Shown piece after piece: positions 27,667 to 35,844 of a stretch of 64,000 nt of DNA. Location of the stretch: positions 62,001-126,000 of the forward strand of contig NZ_QUZU01000013.1 of assembly GCF_004682055.1 (NCBI RefSeq). Reading direction: 5' to 3'. Position numbers and translations under genes: made by a program. This stretch comes from Pseudomonas kairouanensis (lineage in GTDB: Bacteria; Pseudomonadota; Gammaproteobacteria; Pseudomonadales; Pseudomonadaceae). Under the pieces are notes generated by a model. It did no database searches. It was not told the origin of the DNA and saw nothing but the letters and a program-made list of their open reading frames with translations. The stretch's first letter is position 1. Each line of letters starts with the position of its first letter.

Positions 27667-28287
27667 ATGTCCATCGCCGACAACCTCATCGCCTTCACCT
27701 TCGCCGCCACCCTGCTGACACTGACACCCGGCCTCGATACCGCCTTGGTCCTCAGGACCGCCACGGTGGAAGGCAAACGCCAGGCGTTGCAGGCCACCCT
27801 CGGTATCAATGCAGGTTGCCTGATATGGGGCGCTGGTGTGGCCTTCGGCCTGGGGGCGTTGATTGCGGTGTCGGAAGTAGCCTTTAACCTGCTCAAGTAC
27901 TGCGGCGCTGCGTATCTCGCCTGGCTTGGCTTGAACATGCTGCTGAGCCCACGTCGTTCCCTCGCACCTGCGGGATCCGACGCCAAGCCCGCCGGCAATT
28001 GGTTTATCAAGGGCATGCTGGGCAATGTGCTCAACCCCAAGGTGGGGATCTTCTATGTGTCGTTCCTGCCCCAGTTCATTCCCCAGGGCCACTCGCTGAT
28101 TGCCTGGACGTTTGGGCTGGTGAGCATTCATGTGGTGCTGGGGCTGTTGTGGTCGCTGGTGTTGATCGCTGCCACGCAGCCGCTGTCGGGGTTCTTGCGC
28201 AGGGAAAAGGTCATCCAATGGATGGACCGCACCACTGGAATGATCTTTGTGTTGTTTGCAGCGCGATTGGCGTTGAGCAAGCGCTGA
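27667..28287 (+). CDS. LysE/RhtB family exporter (second copy)
   Basis: This 206-residue membrane protein resembles the exporter at 10285-10905 and carries LTPGLDTALVL in place of APGPN. About six hydrophobic segments and the mid-loop GNVLNPKVGIFYVSFLPQF are typical. It probably exports an amino acid or related compound. It sits between the oxidoreductase operon and a convergent lipoprotein hydrolase, 5 nt apart at the 3' ends. Confidence 0.87.
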   Translation: MSIADNLIAFTFAATLLTLTPGLDTALVLRTATVEGKRQALQATLGINAGCLIWGAGVAFGLGALIAVSEVAFNLLKYCGAAYLAWLGLNMLLSPRRSLAPAGSDAKPAGNWFIKGMLGNVLNPKVGIFYVSFLPQFIPQGHSLIAWTFGLVSIHVVLGLLWSLVLIAATQPLSGFLRREKVIQWMDRTTGMIFVLFAARLALSKR

Positions 28288-28291
28288 TAGT

Positions 28292-29194
28292 TCAAGGCAG
28301 TGAGCAGGTCGCAGGCTCGCGCAGTAACTCAGGCCAGCGTTGCGCCCAGTCGCTGTCATGCCCCATGCCCGGCACCAGACGCACTTGGGTGCAACGCCCG
28401 CCCACCGCGCGGGCGAACCCTTGTGCAATGCTTGCCGGTACGACCGTGTCTTCACTGCCAACATAGTGAATTTGCGGCAAATGGCTGAGCCGTGGCGCGA
28501 GGTCGATGGGGTTGAGTGAGCCCGGCATCGGCGTCACCCGGTGCAGGCGATTGACTTCGGCCACATCCAGGTTGCCCGCCACCGTGCGCAGGCTGGCAAC
28601 GTCCGTGCGACGCGCAGCAAGCAAGGCGGCAATCGTGCCACCGCCTGAATACCCCACCAGGTTCAGCGGCTGGCCAGGCACCCGGGCCGCGTACTGCCCG
28701 ACGGCCTGGTTCATGGCCATCACCACGGCTTCGGCAAAGCGCTTGCTGGTCCAGTCGCTCATGTCACAACCGGGGTTAGCGGCCATGGGCGTGAACTGGC
28801 ACGGACGCGCCAGGTAGACCACATTCGCCGCCGGGTCCTTGGCAGCCAACGCCAAGCCCAGCGCCTTGATGGGTGTGGGGTTAAGCGACGGCTGGCTACG
28901 CGTGCGCCAGGCAAAACCATCGCCTTCGATATACACCGTCAGCGGCTGATCGAGCCGGGTTATCCGATAAAAACTGGTGAGCACAAAGCCCTCAGTCTGC
29001 ACCTGCGCTCTCACCAGCCCCCCAGCCTGCGCGAGGGACTGCGCATGCCTGTTCAGCTCGCCCTGCTCCGGCACCACGGCGCACCCGCCCAGCCACAGGC
29101 TGAGCAGGCACGCCAATGCCAGCGGCTTAGAACGCCCAGCGCGCTTCAACGGAGCCGGTTTGGTTGAGGTAGTCAGTTCGTTTCTCCAGGTCAT
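28292..29194 (-). CDS. Lipoprotein alpha/beta hydrolase overlapping the autotransporter
   Basis: This 300-residue protein has a lipoprotein signal with lipobox LGGC and an alpha/beta fold: a nucleophile in VGYSGGG, an acid in SEDTVVP and a His in GMGHDSDW. The Cys-bearing PCQFTPMAANPGC could form a disulphide. The start is uncertain: ATG 29194 lies 68 nt inside the upstream autotransporter gene; TTG 29149 would leave a shorter overlap and a tighter signal peptide (KRAGRSKPLALACLLSLWLG). In either case the two genes are coupled and probably act at the same envelope surface. Confidence 0.8.
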   Translation of the reverse strand: MTWRNELTTSTKPAPLKRAGRSKPLALACLLSLWLGGCAVVPEQGELNRHAQSLAQAGGLVRAQVQTEGFVLTSFYRITRLDQPLTVYIEGDGFAWRTRSQPSLNPTPIKALGLALAAKDPAANVVYLARPCQFTPMAANPGCDMSDWTSKRFAEAVVMAMNQAVGQYAARVPGQPLNLVGYSGGGTIAALLAARRTDVASLRTVAGNLDVAEVNRLHRVTPMPGSLNPIDLAPRLSHLPQIHYVGSEDTVVPASIAQGFARAVGGRCTQVRLVPGMGHDSDWAQRWPELLREPATCSLP

Positions 29195-32100
29195 AACGCA
29201 CACCCAGCTGCAGCTGGCCGTTGACCTGGTAGTTTAACCCCGTACCGCCGCGCACCAGCCAGCGCTGAGGGTCACCCGAGTAGGTGGTGAAACTGGCGCC
29301 CGGTGCACCGGCAAAGCTGCTGCTGATGGAATCACGTTCGGCAAGGAAGTCATAACCCACACCCAGGTTGGCGCTCACATTGAGCTGCTGGGTCAGGTCA
29401 TGGCTGAGCTTGCCGTCCACGCCCAGGATGAACTGGTCGGTGCTGCGGCTCTTGGCACTCAGGTTCAGGTCTTCGGCGCCCTTCTCACGGTAGGCCTCGT
29501 CTTTGATCCAGGTGTAGTCGGCGCGTACCGAAGGGATGAAGCGCGTCTGCTCGGTCAGGGTGAACGTACGGTCCAGGGAAACACCCGCGTGCGCGGTCCA
29601 CGAGTCGTAGTTGGACTTGGCCTGCAACCCGGCAAAGTCGATATCCCGCGTGCCCTTGTTATGGTTCTGGCCGGCGTCAAGCTGGAAGTTCAGGTCGGTG
29701 CGGTCATCCAGGTGATAGCTGCCGTAGCCGACCAACTGATACACATCGGTCTTGAGCTGCTGACGCGCGGTGTCGCCGCTGTTGCGCGTGTTCACATTGG
29801 CATAGATGAACGCGGTGCCCAGCAGCCAGCGGTCGTTGAGGCTGGCATCCAGGCCGAACGCCAAGCCACCTACCGAGGTATTCACCCCGGCGACGCCGCC
29901 ACGGCTTTCCTGGTCGGCCCAGCTGCCGAACGGCTTGATCCAGCCATGCTGGTCGGTAAAGGTCGCGTCACCGGAAGACAGCCCGCGCACCGCTTCGCTG
30001 CGGCCCTGGATCACCCCGTTGATGCCGCTCAATGCGGTACGTGCAGACTCCGTGGAACCGCCCGCCATCAACGGCAAGGTTTCAGACACCGCCTGGGACA
30101 CTTCGCCCTGGGTACTCAACGGCACGAAATAACCGGCCAGGCGCCCGCTGGGGTTGCCGGCGATCACCCCGTCCAGCACCCGTGCAGCGCCGCGGCCTGG
30201 CGTATTGCCCAGGGCCTGGACGCTGCCCTGCACCGTGTTGCCATTGCCTGCGTTGCCAACGCCGCCTCCGTTGCCTCCGGAATCCGCGACAATATTCAGG
30301 CTCACGCTGTTGTTGGTGTAGGTCGGAGTGAAGTTGAACAGCAGGCTGTTGTCGCTCACGGTGTCGAACGTGCCGCTGATGTGACCGGTGGCGGTGACCA
30401 CATCCAGCAGTTGCTGACTGATTACCAGGGTGTTGCCACTTTTCACATCCACATCAAGGGCGCCAGCCAGGAACGCGTTGCCCGTGATGGCAAGCTTGCC
30501 GTACTGGGCTGTACTCAGCGCGCCGATACTCAAGGTGCCATGGCTGCCTTGGGTGTAACTACTGCCCAGCGACAGCGTCGCGCCGTCAGCGATGTTCAGG
30601 TGACCGGCGTTGATCAAGCCACCGCCAATAGACGCGGTGCCCGAACTTAGGGTGCCGTCATTGCGGATACCCAGTGCGCCTGCCAGCTGGGTGTTGTTTT
30701 CCAGCACCAGCGTGCCGGCCTGCACATCCCAGATCCGGCTGACGGTATCGGTGCCGGTCAGCGTCCAGGTGCTGGTGCCGAGCTTCTGAAAACTGTCGAA
30801 GCCCTGGTACTGCGTGCCCAGGTCAGAGAGATTAAAACCGTTGCTCAGCGCATTGACATTGCCACCAAAGGCCAGCGTGTCGGTGCCGCCGGAGGTGCTG
30901 ACGACGTTACCGAGTATTTCGGAGCCGGCTTCGAGAATGAGGGTGTTGCCGCCGCCGGAGAATTCGATGGCGTTTGCCTGTGTGCCTGTGCTCTGGTTGG
31001 CGAGACCGCCCGCGATGGCACCTGCGTTGCGGATCGTTGAGTTACCGGTCGAGACAATACCCACACCGCCCGCACCCGCGCTGCCGGCAGAACCGCCGCT
31101 GCCGTTGGCGCCGGGCAGGTTCAAACCAAAGTCAGAGTCACCCGCGTTACCGCCCAGGCCACCGGCACCCGCGTTCCCTGCCCGCCCACCATCGCCGCCC
31201 ACGATCATGCCCGTGTTGAAGACCTGCATGGCATAGCCGGAAACACCAGCACCGCCAGCGCCGCCGTTGCCGCCGTTGCCTCCGTTCCCTCCACGGCCGC
31301 CAGCGCCACCCTCGTCACTAAAACCCCCACCGTAGTCGCCTCCTGTACCTCCCGCCCCCCCTGCACCACCATTTGTGCCACTCGCGCCGATACCGCCATA
31401 AATCGTATCGTTGTTGGTCAACGTAAAATTATTACCCGAAACACCTGCACCACCCGCAGCCCCATTGCCGCCGTTGGCTCCCGCCCCACCGCTGCCACCT
31501 GTACCACCGGGTGATCCGAGATTACCTCTGGCGCCTACCCCACCCGCTCCGCCATTACCGGCCGACAGCACGGACATGCCATAGCCTCCCGACACCAAGC
31601 GGTTATTGGTAAGGTCAAAGAAACTCCCGCTGACCCCACTGGACGCGCCGGCGACGGGCGCCAGTAACGTACCGTTCCCACCTGCACCACCTGCGCCACC
31701 CGGGCCCACGCCAGCGGTTCCGGCCACGCCATTGGTCGCCGACCCGACGTCTGAGTTCCGGCCTTTGAACTGGCCGGCAATCGCGATGGTCAGCGTGCCA
31801 GCGCTGGTCCCGTTCAATACCAAGGCAGAGCCGCTACCGGCCAGGCTAGCGCCGGTAACGGTCAAAGGTCCGGTCACATTCAAGGTCGTGCTGTTGAGCA
31901 CCGTCGCATCTGAACTGAGGGCAATGCGGGTGATGCTCGGGTCAACCATCAGGTATCCCCCTAAGGCCAACCCTTCACGCAGCGACCCCGTGCCCGAGTT
32001 CGCGTCGGTGGTGACCCCATAACCGGGCGCCGCCACTGCGCAGGTCGCCATGCTCAGCGACAGCAACGCCAGGGGCCAGACAGTGGCTTTACGCAGCCCG

Positions 32101-32213
32101 GTCGAGGCGCGCGCGCCGGAGCCTGAGCAGGTTTTCGATTTTGCGGTCTCGGACACTACCTGCAACGCACCTTGGCTGTTGTTCCATACCAGCCGATAAA
32201 TGCCCTTGTTCAT
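29127..32213 (-). CDS. Autotransporter with ESPR signal and glycine-rich repeat passenger
   Basis: This 1028-residue protein starts with an extended signal peptide region (MNKGIYRLVWNNSQGALQVV) of the ESPR type found in large autotransporters, then a normal signal ending near AVAA. Residues 160-385 are extremely Gly-rich, like PE-PGRS proteins. Four units start at about 193, 257, 323 and 385 with GVSG or GIVS, each followed by an LTNN-type strand, a GG turn and a GGAGGAGG-type run. A beta-helical stretch follows, and the outer-membrane barrel runs from about 755 to the terminal Phe. The function of the passenger is unknown; adhesion is a guess. Confidence 0.9.
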   Translation of the reverse strand: MNKGIYRLVWNNSQGALQVVSETAKSKTCSGSGARASTGLRKATVWPLALLSLSMATCAVAAPGYGVTTDANSGTGSLREGLALGGYLMVDPSITRIALSSDATVLNSTTLNVTGPLTVTGASLAGSGSALVLNGTSAGTLTIAIAGQFKGRNSDVGSATNGVAGTAGVGPGGAGGAGGNGTLLAPVAGASSGVSGSFFDLTNNRLVSGGYGMSVLSAGNGGAGGVGARGNLGSPGGTGGSGGAGANGGNGAAGGAGVSGNNFTLTNNDTIYGGIGASGTNGGAGGAGGTGGDYGGGFSDEGGAGGRGGNGGNGGNGGAGGAGVSGYAMQVFNTGMIVGGDGGRAGNAGAGGLGGNAGDSDFGLNLPGANGSGGSAGSAGAGGVGIVSTGNSTIRNAGAIAGGLANQSTGTQANAIEFSGGGNTLILEAGSEILGNVVSTSGGTDTLAFGGNVNALSNGFNLSDLGTQYQGFDSFQKLGTSTWTLTGTDTVSRIWDVQAGTLVLENNTQLAGALGIRNDGTLSSGTASIGGGLINAGHLNIADGATLSLGSSYTQGSHGTLSIGALSTAQYGKLAITGNAFLAGALDVDVKSGNTLVISQQLLDVVTATGHISGTFDTVSDNSLLFNFTPTYTNNSVSLNIVADSGGNGGGVGNAGNGNTVQGSVQALGNTPGRGAARVLDGVIAGNPSGRLAGYFVPLSTQGEVSQAVSETLPLMAGGSTESARTALSGINGVIQGRSEAVRGLSSGDATFTDQHGWIKPFGSWADQESRGGVAGVNTSVGGLAFGLDASLNDRWLLGTAFIYANVNTRNSGDTARQQLKTDVYQLVGYGSYHLDDRTDLNFQLDAGQNHNKGTRDIDFAGLQAKSNYDSWTAHAGVSLDRTFTLTEQTRFIPSVRADYTWIKDEAYREKGAEDLNLSAKSRSTDQFILGVDGKLSHDLTQQLNVSANLGVGYDFLAERDSISSSFAGAPGASFTTYSGDPQRWLVRGGTGLNYQVNGQLQLGVRYDLEKRTDYLNQTGSVEARWAF

Positions 32214-32422
32214 CGATACCGCTCCATTTTTTCAAGTCGTACAGGGCCGATCACAGGATCCGGAACCCTAGCGTGCAGTGGGTGTTGCCAGAAGGCATCG
32301 TGGGGAGCGGGCAGTTAGGTGATACCCGCCCGCCAGATGATGTCACATTGATATCAACTGGCGCCAGCGTTCAGAGGCAAAGGTATCTACATAGCTTTGA
32401 GTGTTGCGCTGGACCTGTGCCG

Positions 32423-32582
32423 AGGGAGCTTGCTCCCGTGACGGCCTGGCGGTCGGGCGATTTTTCCGGGTGCAAATCGGTTCAAGTGTGGGAGCGGGCT
32501 TGCTCGCGAAGGCGGTGCATCATGCGACTAGGTTTTCTTGGATGTACATCGCTCTAATGTGGGAGCTGGATTGCCTGCGATG
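32423..32582. repeat. Single REP and two degenerate REP-like sequences
   Basis: A complete REP arm at 32488-32510 (GTGGGAGCGGGCTTGC) stands alone without an inverted partner. Degenerate relatives lie at 32423-32436 (GGGAGCTTGCTCCC) and 32559-32582 (GTGGGAGCTGGATTGCC). They lie upstream of the glycine-rich autotransporter. Confidence 0.7.
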
Positions 32583-32639
32583 GCTATGTATTGGGCACTG
32601 GAGCTAGTTGGTCGGAGTGAATATCCATTGTTTAGGTGA

Positions 32640-32936
32640 TGGCTGATATGGGTTCCGCCCTTACGGCGGGTCACTTTTGGAAAAGAGCCCGGAATGCCGG
32701 CCCAGCCAAAAGTAACCAAAAGGGCTCTTGCCCCACCACTCGGTGCCTCGACTAGGCTCGGCATGCCCGAACGAAGGCTTGAATCCGTGGGCCGCCGCAC
32801 TGGGCCATCCATGGCCCAGTGCGGCTAACCCGGCGTCCTGCCGGGTTACCCACGGATTCAAGCCTGCGTTCGGCCAACGTGGTTAACGGGGCGCCTAAGA
32901 TCAAGATCAAAAGCCAGAGCCAGAGCCAGAGCCAGA
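32640..32936. repeat. Large structured intergenic repeat with three-way-junction palindrome
   Basis: The element has a proximal part with short complementary pieces (CTTTTGG with CCAAAAG; AAGAGCCC at 32683 with GGGCTCTT at 32722). The distal part folds fully: arms 32767-32791 and 32849-32873 pair at 24 of 25 positions. Inside them a perfect 15-bp hairpin (32794-32808 with 32811-32825) and a perfect 9-bp hairpin (32826-32834 with 32840-32848) lie side by side, leaving 2 unpaired bases at the junction. It ends in a hexanucleotide repeat (four GCCAGA copies, 32913-32936). The proximal sequence looks like a repeat common in Pseudomonas intergenic regions; I find no gene in 32214-32961. Confidence 0.8.
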
Positions 32937-32961
32937 GTTTGGGGTTGGGTCAACAGCCCCG

Positions 32962-34365
32962 TCACTGCTTGCGATACATCCCCGTCAAGAACGCCTGATT
33001 ATCCGGCGCCGAGTTGTGCTCGATCACCGCAAATCCCTTCACCAATTGAATGTGATACGGTCCGTTCCCCTTGGGTGCCAACGGCTCGCGCACGATGATC
33101 AGGTTTTCAGTTTCCATGGGTAGTGTGTGCTGCGCGGTCACAAGCGGTTTGCCGGTCTTGGTGTCTTTGAGCGTCACGGTGAACTCGGCCACTTCCCTGC
33201 CCTCGGCGTCGCGCTCGGGGAGCACCTTGATGTCGAGGTCGCCGTCGCGGCCGAGGAAGTCATCGCGCATCTGGTAGTGGCCGTTACGCTGGTCGCGCTC
33301 CACTTCGCTGAGTTTGTCGTAGTCGGGTTCGCGCTCATCGGCGTGCAGCAGGATCGCCAGCTCCGGGTGATCGCCCTTGGCACTGCTGACCCAGGTGCCG
33401 GTGTAGTTATAGGGTTCGGTGGTTTCCCGCGTGATACGCCAGATGCCGGTCTGATGGCCGTCGTCGGCGTATTCGTGCAGGTAGACGAAGGGCTTGTCGT
33501 CGTAGTCGCTGCGGTCGCCCACCAGTTTGATCGGCTTGCCACTGCCGCTCTGGGTGTAGCGCAATTCGCCAATCAGCACGGCGCCCTGCTGCTGGTACCA
33601 GAGCTCAACCGGCAGCTTGCCGTCGAGGGTGCCGGCGAGCATCTGCGGGTCCTCATTGACCGGGCCTTCGAGCCGTGGCGTTTCCAGCCACTGGCCGTCT
33701 TTCCATTCGCCGGTGGTGCGCAGCATGTAGCCGCTGGGCATGCTGGAGTTTTCGCCGAACTCGGTCGGCGGGACTTCTTCCTGGGTGTACGAGCTCACCC
33801 GCACCAGTTGACCGTCGCGCATTTGCCACCGGGACGCACGCGTCCAGCAGCAGCCACGGTCGGTTTGTGAGTGGATCACGCCGTCATTGGGGGTAACCGA
33901 AAACATGCCGCCGCTGGTGTCGTTGGCCAGTTCGGTCAGTGCGGCGTTGAGTACCCAGTGAGGTTTCTGCCGGTCTTGCAGGTACACGTCATAGTTGGAC
34001 TGAAACCCCGCCGCAGGGCCATCGCCATTGCGGATCGCCAGGTCCATGCGGCCATCGTGGTCGATGTCGGCGAAGTACAGCACGCCGCTCTCGCCCACCA
34101 GGCGCCAGTCCAGGGTCTTGCCGTTTGGGTCCAACGGCACCGGGGCGGCCGGGGTTTGCAATTGCTGGAGGATCTCGAGGGTGGTTTTGTCACGCACGGT
34201 GACCAGCGCACGCGTCTGTTGCTCAAGGTCTTGCGGCGCATCCGGGAACAGCACTTCCACCAGAAACTGACCGCTGGGGTCGTTGACCGAGAACGAACGG
34301 GGTTCGGCCAAGGCTGGGGCAGCCATGGCCAGGGACAGGAGTACACCGCTGACGAGCGAACGCAT
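32962..34365 (-). CDS. Secreted protein of unknown function
   Basis: This 467-residue protein has a clear signal peptide (MRSLVSGVLLSLAMAAPALA). I do not recognise the family. A segment reading YFADIDHDGRMDLAIRNGD near 90-110 resembles an FG-GAP/calcium-binding DxDxDG loop, as in XAC2610-like proteins. The rest looks like beta-sheet domains (LIGELRYTQSGSGKPIKLVG). The start at 34365 uses AAGGA 8 nt upstream; ATG 34374 would sit on the Shine-Dalgarno. It is a single gene diverging from the isochorismatase-like gene. Confidence 0.75.
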   Translation of the reverse strand: MRSLVSGVLLSLAMAAPALAEPRSFSVNDPSGQFLVEVLFPDAPQDLEQQTRALVTVRDKTTLEILQQLQTPAAPVPLDPNGKTLDWRLVGESGVLYFADIDHDGRMDLAIRNGDGPAAGFQSNYDVYLQDRQKPHWVLNAALTELANDTSGGMFSVTPNDGVIHSQTDRGCCWTRASRWQMRDGQLVRVSSYTQEEVPPTEFGENSSMPSGYMLRTTGEWKDGQWLETPRLEGPVNEDPQMLAGTLDGKLPVELWYQQQGAVLIGELRYTQSGSGKPIKLVGDRSDYDDKPFVYLHEYADDGHQTGIWRITRETTEPYNYTGTWVSSAKGDHPELAILLHADEREPDYDKLSEVERDQRNGHYQMRDDFLGRDGDLDIKVLPERDAEGREVAEFTVTLKDTKTGKPLVTAQHTLPMETENLIIVREPLAPKGNGPYHIQLVKGFAVIEHNSAPDNQAFLTGMYRKQ

Positions 34366-34493
34366 CCAAAGCATCCTTGCTGAAATTCGGGGCGGCAGTG
34401 TAAAAGCAAATGGCCTGCCATTTCGCACAAATCTTTGTTTGGCCCCACAGGTGGCTGGTATGTTCTATCCCCCCACGCACAAAAGGACCGGCC

Positions 34494-35063
34494 ATGGAGC
34501 GCTTAGCGGTTAACACTGCATTGATCATCATCGACATGCAGCAAGGCATGAACCAGCCAACGCTGGGGCGACGCAACAACCCTGTCGCCGAGCTGCACAT
34601 GCAGCACCTGCTGGATACGTGGCGCCAATCCGCTCGGCCGGTCGTGCATGTGCGGCACATCTCTCGCACCCCCGGCTCGGTATTCTGGCCTGGGCAACCC
34701 GGTTGTGAGTTCCAGCCAGCCTTGTCCCCCCAGCCCCATGAGCATGTGGTGGAGAAGAACATCCCTTGCGCCTTCACAGCCACGGGCCTGGAGCGCTGGC
34801 TGCATGCGCGCTCGATCCGCCAGTTGGTGATTGTCGGGGTGATCACCAACAACTCCGTCGAGGCGACCGCGCGCTCCGCCGGCAACCTCGGCTTTGATGT
34901 CAGCGTGGTTGGGGATGCCTGTTATACGTTTGATCAAACCGACCTGTCGGGGCGCCTCTGGCCGGCGGAGGATGTGCATGCGTTGTCGCTAAGTAATCTG
35001 GCGATGGACTATGCCAAGGTGGTGGCGGCTGATGAAATCCTGAGTCACTTCGCGGCGGCTTGA
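34494..35063 (+). CDS. Isochorismatase-like hydrolase with Cys-to-Ser substitution
   Basis: This 189-residue protein has the isochorismatase/cysteine hydrolase fold, with Asp14 (ALIIIDMQQG) and Lys88 (VVEKNIPCAF) of the triad. The motif that normally carries the nucleophilic Cys reads GVITNNSVEATA, so Ser121 stands in its place. Members without Cys (for example EntB and PhzD) are not thiol hydrolases, so an amidase role is doubtful. AAAAGGA precedes ATG 34494. The 3' end overlaps the convergent HIT gene by 19 bp. Confidence 0.85.
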   Translation: MERLAVNTALIIIDMQQGMNQPTLGRRNNPVAELHMQHLLDTWRQSARPVVHVRHISRTPGSVFWPGQPGCEFQPALSPQPHEHVVEKNIPCAFTATGLERWLHARSIRQLVIVGVITNNSVEATARSAGNLGFDVSVVGDACYTFDQTDLSGRLWPAEDVHALSLSNLAMDYAKVVAADEILSHFAAA

Positions 35064-35494
35064 TGCTCGGCCAATACCGCTGCGATCTTTTTACGCAGGG
35101 CTCCATGCACCTCTTCTGCATACGGCACTGCACTTTTCCAATCATAAAACCACGCAGGCATCCGGCGTTTGTCGTCTGGCTCGTTGGCGTAGCGCGGGAA
35201 GATATGGCAGTGCAGCTCAGGCTCCGAATTGCCGAGGATCTCGTAGTTCATGCGCAATGCATCGGTGGCCTGCAGCACGGCGTCACCGATCCGGGCCATG
35301 TCCTGCAGGTAGACGGCGCGGGCTTCGGCATCCAGGTCGTTGAGGCTGGCCACCACCGGGTCGGGGAGCAGCAGGCAGTAGCCCGGCAGGAATTGCACAT
35401 CGCCCATCACAGCCCAACCTGAGGGCATGCGGCAGATGACTTTGTCGTTGCCGCCATTGCGGGCCAGTGCTACGCGTTCCGTGATGAGCGCCAT
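35045..35494 (-). CDS. HIT family (histidine triad) protein
   Basis: This 149-residue protein has a HIT fold with the motif ELHCHIF at 93-99. Glu93 stands where the first His of the triad is usual; the catalytic middle His95 and the last His97 are kept. A C-terminal extension (MPAWFYDWKSAVPYAEEVHG) is typical of one bacterial subgroup. HIT proteins hydrolyse or transfer nucleotides; the substrate is unknown. AAGGAG 5 nt before ATG 35494 fixes the start. Confidence 0.85.
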   Translation of the reverse strand: MALITERVALARNGGNDKVICRMPSGWAVMGDVQFLPGYCLLLPDPVVASLNDLDAEARAVYLQDMARIGDAVLQATDALRMNYEILGNSEPELHCHIFPRYANEPDDKRRMPAWFYDWKSAVPYAEEVHGALRKKIAAVLAEHQAAAK

Positions 35495-35554
35495 GGGTTC
35501 TCCTTGATGGGCGTAAAGGGCAGGCGCCATAGTAAGCTTTACTCGGTTCAAAAT

Positions 35555-35642
35555 GTGGGAGCGGGCTTGCCTGCGAAAGCGGTGGGTCTGCCAGTATTTG
35601 TGGCGACTGGCACACCGCCTTCGCGAGCAAGCCCGCTCCCAC
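35555..35642. repeat. REPIN, inverted REP pair
   Basis: Arms at 35555-35577 and 35620-35642 are inverted REP sequences; the left arm has two changes (GCTTGCCTGCG for GCTTGCTCGCG). The centre is 42 bp. It lies upstream of the HIT gene. Confidence 0.85.
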
Positions 35643-35690
35643 AGGGGATTTGCGGTGTACTCAGTTTCCCGGCCAGGCATAGCTCCTAAT

Positions 35691-35793
35691 GTGGGAGCGG
35701 GCTTGCTCGCGAAAGCGGTGTGTCAGTTAACTGATTCATAGACTGACCCACCGCTTTCGCGAGCAAGTCGAATGGTCGCACCGCCGCTCCCAC
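35691..35793. repeat. REPIN with an altered right arm
   Basis: The left arm (35691-35713) is a full REP. The right arm begins correctly at GCTTTCGCGAGCAAG but then carries an extra segment (TCGAATGGTCGCACCG) before CCGCTCCCAC. This looks like a recurring variant form of the repeat rather than a random break. No gene lies in 35495-35844. Confidence 0.75.
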
Positions 35794-35844
35794 AGTTGAT
35801 CATTAGTGAGTTTTGCCCACCCTCTTCAATGCTGGATATCGCCC

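Noticed and set aside
32528..32861. Short open frames reading through the structured repeat
   Set aside because: They start within the palindromes and translate repeat DNA; they look like spurious small proteins from this repeat family.
19116..35793. REP arrays as possible CRISPR repeats
   Set aside because: The copies are inverted pairs with short constant centres and are dispersed, not direct repeats with regular unique spacers.
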